Part shown: one piece after another, positions 57,222 through 64,000 of the stretch
How positions within the stretch are numbered: position 1 is the stretch's first letter
Layout: the number at the start of each line of letters is the position of its first letter
DNA from: Cystobasidiopsis lactophilus
Taxonomy: Eukaryota > Basidiomycota > Agaricostilbomycetes > Agaricostilbales > Chionosphaeraceae
Direction of reading: 5' to 3'
DNA: 64,000 nucleotides
NCBI GenBank assembly: GCA_001599975.1
Contig: BCIO01000001.1
Span: 4,647,631-4,711,630, forward strand
Position numbers and translations under genes: made by a program
Notes under the pieces: model-generated
The model's database searches: none
The model's input: the letters and a program-made list of their open reading frames with translations, nothing else
Told to the model about the DNA's origin: nothing

Positions 57222-57930
57222 GTTGAAGGGAAGGTGGATCTAGGGTAGGGCTTTCATGTCCCAAGGTTAAGTTGATGTAACATGACAAGCGTGACGGGGG
57301 CAAAGAGAGGTAGGGTCTGGCCGAACGCCTGGCCGAAGCACTCCGAACCGGTGCAGAACGGGTTCGCACGTCGTACAAGACCTCTGTAGACCCATGTCAT
57401 GAAACTGTCCATCGTACACACAAGCGTTGTACAGAACATTTTGGCGCATTGTTTGACCGGCAGTTTCGACTGTGGCCGAGCACTTGTCCCTCCGAAAATC
57501 TCTTCTTGGCGACGAGGCGGCACAAAAGCAGACCAAGCCTCGAACTAAGACGTGCAATGCGTGACTTGAGGCCATGAAATGAATGACGAAGCTCCAGGCA
57601 AGCATCATCGAGGGCAAGCCAGTCCAAAAGCCGAGCGAAATTGAAGCACGCTTGAATTTTTCAGGCCTTCAGGCCAGAACTTGCGCGCTCTTTGGGCTCA
57701 TCAACGGTGGCGAGACACTTCAAAGAGCTCTCAGATCAAAATTCATCGAAGGAAAGCAAAAGCAGCGAATGGCGTTTGGTCGCCCTTGGGCAAATTGCAT
57801 TTGGCCTGCGCCAACAAGAGCTGACTGACGAGGACAGTGTTGGGATAAATACCCCATAAGCCTGCCCTTCATTTCCACCAGCTTGACCAAAAAGCAGCGC
57901 GCAAGATGGGAGATTTCACCGGCCTCCCTT
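57222..57930. other. Intergenic
   Basis: About 710 bp with no frame I can support on either strand. It contains the promoter of the secreted-protein gene and 3' flank of the acidic-protein gene. Confidence 0.4.
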
Positions 57931-58713
57931 TCAAAACTCCTCATCGTCGGCGCCCTCGCCGCGCCAGTCTTCATCCGACGACTGATAGTCGCGCTCGCAG
58001 TCCGTGTCGGCCCAAAACGCGTCCCTATCTGCATCCCACTGCTTTCGTTGCGCCGGCGTCATGAGTCGCTTGTGGAGAGGCATCCAGACTTCGGCCTTAA
58101 GTGGTGCGGAAGAAGGTGCGGAAGGCGCCAAATCGACATCGTCCTCGACCTCGTCCTCAGACTCCTCCTCCTCGTACTCAGACTCTTCCTCGTCGTCGTC
58201 GTCCTCCTCCCAGCCCTCGGTGTAGCTCGGGTCCTTGACTCGAGAGCGTTGTTTAGCCCATTGCGCAGCGGTGAAGAAGCGAGCTGGCTGAGGGGCCCCG
58301 CTCGGTGCGGAACGTTGTTGAGCTCGAGATGGCAGGCTTGCCAGCCGACGAACAGGCGAGGGGGTGCTAGAGCCACTTTGTTGCTCGAGTGTTTGGCGAG
58401 AGGTGGACGGGCCAGCTGAGGCAGTGGGCTTGGAACAGCCAACGGCTCGTCGACGCTTCGTGGAATTCGACTTGGGGCGAGGTTGCTCTTCGTACTCGTC
58501 GTCTTCGCCGTCCGAAGAAGCACCTGTGTAGCCTGTTTAACAAAGCAATATCAGAAGATTCTCGAGTCCAAGCAAAGAAAGAGGCCTACTTGGGCCGCCG
58601 TGCTTCTCGAGCGAGGAATCAGAGCTCTCCTCAAAGCGCTGGCGCTTGGGTGGGCTCCCGCGCAAGCCAAGCGCGGCTCTCTTCAATAACGGATCGAGTT
58701 CAATGCTGCTCAT
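57931..58713 (-). CDS. Acidic, disordered, probably nuclear protein (duplicated block, copy A)
   Basis: Two exons: MSSIELDPLLKRAALGLRG with a basic PPKRQRFE stretch, then a GTAGGCCT intron, then GYTGASSDGEDDEYEEQPR and NSTKRRRAVGC. The C-terminal half has ARFFTAAQWAKQRSRV, a very acidic block (about 30 residues of D and E), then MPLHKRLMTPAQRKQW and a second acidic end, GADDEEF. Basic clusters could be nuclear localisation signals. It is paralogous to the gene at 60117-60796, with the intron in the same place and starting with the same eight bases. No domain is recognised. Its 5' side faces the fumarase relic, as copy B faces intact fumarase. Confidence 0.72.
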
Positions 58714-58909
58714 TGTATGGTAGTGGAACAAGAGCAAACCATGGGCGGCTGCCGCACCCCAGCCGTTACAAACTTTCTTGCTCGCCTTTCACGAGCTGAC
58801 CCGATAGTGCCGCCACACGTCATAGGGCTGTGATTTGAGTCATTATTGCAAGTACAAAAATCAGCTGGGCCTGATCTAGGAAAGTCCGCTTTTACTGCAA
58901 GACAAGAAA

Positions 58910-59560
58910 GTTCGCCACCGAGCCGAAATTAAGTAGTAGCCCCTCTGAGAGCTTGGCTGCTAGTGAACAAGCTTCTGTAGGGTCGAAGAAATCACTCCCT
59001 CTTCCGATTGAACAGCACAAGAGGACGAACCGTGGTAAAGATGATGGACTTCGTATGGCTTGCAACACCTCGCTGTTCGTTAGTGGGGAGTGGCAGAAAC
59101 AGTCACGCTGAGTAGAAGCTGGACAGAAAAACAACGAATCTCCTTAGAACCAGCGTTGAAAGACCGGTAGACGACCTTGGAGATCTCGTCGGCGACCTTG
59201 ACGTGGGACCCAATTTTGGCATTAAGACCCTGCAATATTAACGACTGGCCGTAAGTATCAACAAAAGTGGTTTCAAGGTATAGAGTCTCCATAACGCACC
59301 GTTTTGACCACCGTTCCGCCTTGCGCCAACCGGCTCAACTGGCAGCACGTCTTCCACCCGGTCGATGCCAGACACGACCTGCTGAAAATGGCCGGAGAAT
59401 TTTTGAACAAGTTCAAAAGCTTGGGATGTTGCCAGCAGGTGAGGCGAATCTTCAAGATGAGAGCAGCTGAACGTCTTTGGCTTTAACAAAAGCATCGTGC
59501 AAGGTGTATAGCGCGGGGAGCAGGGAGGGATTGGAGCCCTCGGTACCTATTGGATGTGCG
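58910..59560 (-). pseudogene. Fumarase relic (truncated, decayed duplicate of the gene at 61072-63363)
   Basis: Minus-strand blocks match the intact fumarase in order: LLPALYTLHDAF against [32 protein letters not shown] against [20 protein letters not shown], and [19 protein letters not shown] against [19 protein letters not shown]. The two introns in this part are still present at the same places, so this is a DNA duplication, not a retrocopy. The homologous frame is broken by stops and shifts (for example within the block after TLHDAF). The C-terminal part, including the PGKVNP signature, is missing beyond about 58910. No homologous N-terminal region was recognised beyond 59560. It cannot make a working enzyme. 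Confidence 0.85.
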
Positions 59561-60116
59561 TAGGGCAAGTTCTGTGCGCAAGCCAAAGGTGGAGATAAGC
59601 TGGTCCGGCAAGCTGAAGAAAGGTGACCAGCCTAGCAGCCACCACCGATCCCTTGTCCGAGCACTGACCTAAAGCAGGGCGAGCCTGACCACCATTGGTG
59701 AAAGAACCGAAAGAAGATCCTTTCCACCGGTCTGACGCGAGAATCAGACAGATCGAACTGGGCAGACCTGAGGAAGCGCCGGATGAAAGACGGGAAGCTT
59801 CATTTGGGCTTGTGCCCGAGCTGCAGTGCCAGGAAAGAGAGCGGAGTAGTACCTTGGCCAATCTCCGGGAGACGACATGACAAAGGGGCAAGCCAGAAAG
59901 CACAAAAGTCAAGATGGCATGGCATGAAACTTTCGAAACTGATTTCGCCTCAGCGCAAGTTCAGACAGGGAAGGCCTTGATTATCGACTGATTTGCACAC
60001 ATTAGAATGAACTCTAAAGTGGGAAAGCAACAGCAGGCAGTGAAGTTCAGCCGATGAGGCTTGGTTGCTCTGGAGCAAGATTGCAGTTGGCCGAAGCCTA
60101 CAAGAGGAGCTGGCGC
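59561..60116. other. Junction region of the duplicated block
   Basis: This stretch lies between the fumarase relic and acidic-protein copy B. It may hold further decayed fumarase sequence (the 5' part), but I could not align it by eye with confidence. Confidence 0.35.
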
Positions 60117-60796
60117 TTAAGACCACACCCAAGGCNCATACCACACGAGCGGTTCGATCAGACGATANTGANGNTCCTCTTCCTCCTCCCANAAATCCGN
60201 GTCNAAGTCGTAGTCAAGGAGCTCTNGNCGTGGGCTGGCCGCATCTTGCGGTNCCGCACCNANCTCTTGGAGGGCGACCGCCTNCTGCTGCTCNCTTGCT
60301 TCNACNAACACTCTCNTCAGNTCATCCNATGTCTCTTGCTCCTCCTCCCGNCCTTGCAATTCGTAGGGCGTCAACAAGCGGACGTAGAATGGAGGCGGAG
60401 ATGGTGCGGAACAAGATGCGGAAGATTTCAACTTCCTGTCGCGCGAAGATGGATGGCTTCGGCGACGCTGGGCTCGAGGTGCAGGAGGGGTTGACGGCTC
60501 ATTGACGGAATCGTCGGAAGTCGACGCGATGGGCGAGGGGGAAGATGCAGGGCGCTTGGAGATGCGCCGTCGTTTTGCGGAACGGCACTCAGGTTGAGAG
60601 TCATCGGTGCCAGAGCACGCTGGGTGCCTAATGACTGTACAAGTGAACGCATTGAGCTCATCTCAATGAGCAAGAGAAGAAATCCAGGCCTACCTATGCC
60701 GTGGATCCCAGCTTCGAAGCTGCCTGGGAGCGGACGCTTGCCGGGGACCAGGGTGGACTCCTGCTGCTCTTGCCTTTGGGGTCTATTGGACTTCAT
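60117..60796 (-). CDS. Basic/acidic disordered protein (duplicated block, copy B), with ambiguous bases
   Basis: Start MKSNRPQRQEQQESTLVPG leads to KRPLPGSFEAGIHGI, then a GTAGGCCT intron, and IRHPACSGTDDSQPECRSAK, RRRISKRPASSPSPIAST, SDDSVNEPSTPPAPRAQ and FYVRLLTPYELQ. The C-terminal part (about EEEQET to WEEEE) is acidic and ends LVWYxPWVWS. It shares intron position, donor sequence and a R-L-x-T-P block with copy A. Twenty single N bases lie between 60136 and 60351, so several residues are unknown. An upstream in-frame ATG at 60862 is also possible. Function unknown. Confidence 0.65.
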
Positions 60797-61071
60797 TCTG
60801 GCGAGTTGAATGGTACAAGAGCAAGAAGCAATCGACCGAACGGCCACTCTGAGCGATTTCAAGTGACCAACTCCCTAACCGTTAAAACGTTATCGTGCCG
60901 TGGCTTCCGTCTCATGAGACAACGGCTGATCTCAGAGGCTATGCACAGAGTCGGTTCATCGCAGATAACGTGTGCGCGCTGTAAGGGGCCCAATGAAGGG
61001 ATCTAACGAATTCCATGCCTACAAACTTTTGCCACCCGACCTGACCCAAAATTAAAAGTTTCTACCACGTC

Positions 61072-63363
61072 CTATGGGTCGGTGGGGCCAAGCATCAGCT
61101 CTGTGCTCGCGAGAAAGATGAGCAACAAGCTTGGAGAGAAAGAGGGAGCAGTAGACGAACCTGGCCGGACCTCCTGATCGAACTCTTCCGGAGTGAGCAT
61201 GCCGAGCTCGACCGTCGCCTCCTTCAAAGTCTTGCCCTCTTTGTGCGCCTTCTTCGCGCACTTGGCGACGTCTGTTCGTCCGAAGGTCAAACGGTATTCC
61301 ATATGAAATGAGGGAGAGCAAGATGACGAACTGTCATAGCCCAAGCGCTTGTTGAGGATGGTGGCCAACATCAAGCTCTCGTTCAAAAGCTGGGTGATGC
61401 GCTTCTCGTTGGCCTCGATACCGACCACGCAGTGCTCGGTGAAGGACAGGGCGCCGTCGGCCAAGATGCGGATAGAAGAGAGCAGGTTCTTAATGAGGAC
61501 CGGCTTGAAGACGTTGAGCTGTGCAGTTCCAGTTCGAGAGAAATGTCATATCAGCACGAGCGATACAAAGGGAGACCAGAAGCGCACCTCGAATTGACCA
61601 TAAGAGCCGGCGACGGAGATAGCAACGTTGTTGCCCATCACCTGGGCTGCGACCATGGTGAGCTGTTCGAGACAAAAAGCGAAAATCAAGCCATGACTCC
61701 TGAGGGCAGATCAAATGCGCAATCACGAACCGCTTCACATTGCGTCGGGTTGACCTTGCCGGGCCTGTTCGTTCAAGAGATGGCAGTATCAAAATTTGAA
61801 TGGCGAACTGATAAGGTGCAAGCAACGAACATGATTGAAGAACCCGGCTCGTTCTCTGGCAAGCTGAGCTCTCCCAGTCCACACCGCGGGCCCGAGCCGA
61901 GGTAGCGGATGTCGTTGGCGATCTTCATAAAGCTGACCGCGAGCGTGTTGAGCGCTCCGGAAGCTTCAACAATTGCGTCGTGCGCTGCCAGTGCCTCGAA
62001 CTGTTCAACCTCATGTGTTGGAAACCACACAGACAATGAGGTACAGGGAGAAACAGAGGCGAACCTTGTTAGGAGCAGTCTTGAAAGGCAAGCCGCTGAT
62101 CTTGGAGATCTCGTCGGCCACCTTGACGTCGAACCCAGTCTTGGTATTGAGACCCTGTGCGGTCCAAGCCAAACATCAACACCGGCTACAAAGGTGTAAA
62201 AGGGCGAGGGTCTCGATGACGCACCGTTCCGACCGCCGTTCCTCCTTGCGCCAACAAGCTCAGCCTGGGCAGCACGGCCTCGACCCGCTCGATGCCAAAG
62301 GCGACCTGCTGGACGTAGCCGGAGAACTCCTGGCCCAAGGTCAAGGGCGTGGCGTCCTGCAAGTGGGTGCGGCCGATCTTAATGATGGAGCTGAACGCCT
62401 TCGCCTTGGCGTCCAGGGCGTCGTGCAAGGTGTGGAGGGCGGGGAGGAGGGACTTGGAGATTTCGGTGACCGCTGCGATGTGCATGGCCGTGGGGAATCT
62501 GTACGCATGGACCAAAAAAGCTGAGTCCGGTCCCTGATGGTGGGAAGGTGACAGAGGGTAGTAGGCAACGCACGAATCATTAGAGGACTGGGACATGTTG
62601 ACGTGGTCGTTGGGGTGGACGGGCTTCTTGGAGCCGAGCTCGCCGCCGAGCATCTCGATGGCCCGGTTGGAGATGACCTCGTTGACGTTCATGTTCGTTT
62701 GGGTCCCTGAGCCGGTCTGGAAGACGACCAAGGGGAAGTGCGACGCCAGTTTACCGCTGATGACCTGTGACGCGATCACCCTCACTCAGCTCCAAGTGCA
62801 ACGTGGTGAGCAGAGAACCCCGAGGGAGATCGAAACGCACCTCGTCGGCCGCATCCTGGATGGCCTTGGACACCTTCTTGTCCAGCCCGTAGCCTTCATT
62901 GACGACGGCAGCGGCCTTCTTGAGCACGCCGAACGCGCGGATGAGCTCGTCCGGCATGCGCTCGGCGTCGCCCCCAATCTTGAAGTTTTGCTTGGAGCGC
63001 TGGGTCTGCGCGCCGTAGTACTTGTCGGCCGGCACCTGCAGGTCGCCAAACGTGTCCCGCTCCGTCCGGAACTCTTGCTTCGCCTGCGGGCCGCTCATCA
63101 AAATGTCAGCTGCTGGGGGTTCTCGCTGGTGGACGGGGAGCAAGCCATGGACCGAGCTGGACACCATCCCCGCCTGGCAACTGGGATCACTCACGCAAGC
63201 AGAACATGAGAAGGCGGCCGCTCGTTGGCGCAGCAAGCCAGGCTGGGCCGTCCGCAGGGTCTGTTCAAATCCACACCAAAGAAAATGTTTATCATCTTCG
63301 GGCAAATGGCGGCAAAGGGAGCCAAGCACGAACAGGCAGGGCTCGGGATGCAGCTCGACGCAT
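61072..63363 (-). CDS. FUM1: Fumarate hydratase (class II), mitochondrial precursor
   Basis: Fumarase hydrates fumarate to L-malate in the TCA cycle. Exon 1 ([10 protein letters not shown]) joins [19 protein letters not shown], a basic, acid-free mitochondrial presequence. The mature enzyme begins [18 protein letters not shown], then [20 protein letters not shown] (active-site T-G-S-G-T), [50 protein letters not shown] and [20 protein letters not shown]. The family signature [16 protein letters not shown] is split by an intron. The last blocks are [21 protein letters not shown] and [19 protein letters not shown]. About ten exons, all joins in frame. An in-frame ATG at 63096-63098 sits just before the third exon, inside the second intron, and could start a cytosolic form. 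Confidence 0.95.
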
Positions 63364-64000
63364 GATGTTAAAGGCAAGTCTGGATTAAATATGGAAAGGA
63401 CAGGGCAGGGGCAGAAGGTGGATGAGCAGGAGCAAGGCGGGACGCAGCTGGCAAAAAGCAACAAGGCGGCTCTTTCCGAAGAGCAGCCGAGTCTGGCCTA
63501 ATGAACCAATCCGAATGGACCGGAGCCCCAGCTTGAACGTGCTGCTGAACAGCTGCTCGAGACGTGTGTTCCGAGACCGAATTGCCCTGGAGCCGACCAA
63601 TGTCACTCGTCGCTTCTTGCGCTCCGGGTGCGATTCGACTCTGAGCCGGTCGGGTTCTGAACCAATGTGATGCGCGTTCTGGAGAGCTCCTTGCTGCTCG
63701 AGTCTGTCAGTGCTGCCTGGCCGATAGCGAGCAATTGGCAAAGAAACCCGAATCGAAAGAGCGCGAGGTGAGCCGGAGCTCCTGCCATCAGCGCACTTCG
63801 CTTCAAGCATACTTCCTTTGACAGAGTGCGTTCATAATCTCTGGACACGGTTTGGCACCGTGCAGTTCAGCTTGAACCAGCTACGAGCTGTTCGCCTCAT
63901 GTTCCACCGGCGCTGGTGGCGGTTCGCTTTCCTCCCTTTTTTGTTATATGATTAGCTCTCATCATGAAGTCCGGGATCACGAACAGAACCAGCTTACGTC
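63364..64000. other. Upstream region of fumarase to window end
   Basis: About 640 bp holding the fumarase promoter. No gene was supported. The next gene, if any, lies beyond the window edge. Confidence 0.4.

Noticed and set aside
58140-58215. Repeated TCCTCC/TCGTCG triplets as a microsatellite
   Set aside because: They are the reverse of GAG/GAC codons for the acidic stretch of the coding sequence, so a separate repeat call is not needed.

Overview
The window reads as nuclear DNA of a basidiomycete fungus, probably a yeast-like Pucciniomycotina, although the class is uncertain. Almost every gene is cut by short GT-AG introns of about 45-80 nt. Coding regions are GC-rich, spacing is tight, and the set mixes universal eukaryotic genes (NC2-alpha, GPN1, SNF1, Raptor, RPS28, glycogenin, fumarase) with families expected in Basidiomycota. 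I found no prokaryotic operon, CRISPR array, or clear virus or retro-element. The exon joins given here were made by eye from splice sites and reading frame.

Layout. 0-10 kb: NC2-alpha (+), an unrecognised spliced gene (-), GPN1 GTPase (+), SNF1/AMPK kinase (-), and a disordered Ser/Pro-rich protein (+). 10-16 kb: a MAPEG membrane protein (-), another Ser/Pro-rich protein (+), an ARMT1/DUF89 phosphatase (+) and a GRAM-VASt (Lam-type) sterol transporter (-). 16.4-20.3 kb: an aldo-keto reductase lies between two 953-bp inverted arms that differ at a single base. The outer end of the left arm runs into a tRNA-like 3' end, and the right arm stops two bases past the stop codon of the next gene. 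20-25 kb: two tandem O-fucosyltransferase-like type II membrane proteins (-). 25-30 kb: an SDR (-) with an apparent frameshift, and a zinc butanediol/sorbitol-type dehydrogenase (+). 29.7-37.7 kb: Raptor/KOG1 (+), an MFS transporter (+) and mitoribosomal mL40 (-). 38-42 kb: three tandem GNAT-like paralogues (+), then RPS28 (+). 43-53 kb: glycogenin (-), an F-box protein (-), an UNC93-like transporter (-) and an S9 acylaminoacyl-peptidase (+). 53-57 kb: three tandem paralogues of a small uncharacterised family (-) and a secreted six-cysteine protein (-). 57.9-63.4 kb: a duplicated two-gene block. One copy carries intact mitochondrial fumarase; the other carries a decayed, truncated fumarase relic.

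How the genes relate. There is no obvious gene cluster with one product. Nutrient and energy control is well represented (SNF1, Raptor of TORC1, glycogenin), but these genes are far apart and not co-oriented, so shared control is not implied. The most striking structure is local duplication: the inverted-repeat cassette, the glycosyltransferase pair, the GNAT triplet, the 53-56 kb triplet and the fumarase block. A 216-bp stretch with 20 single ambiguous bases falls inside the duplicated acidic-protein gene and may be a collapsed haplotype or paralogue.
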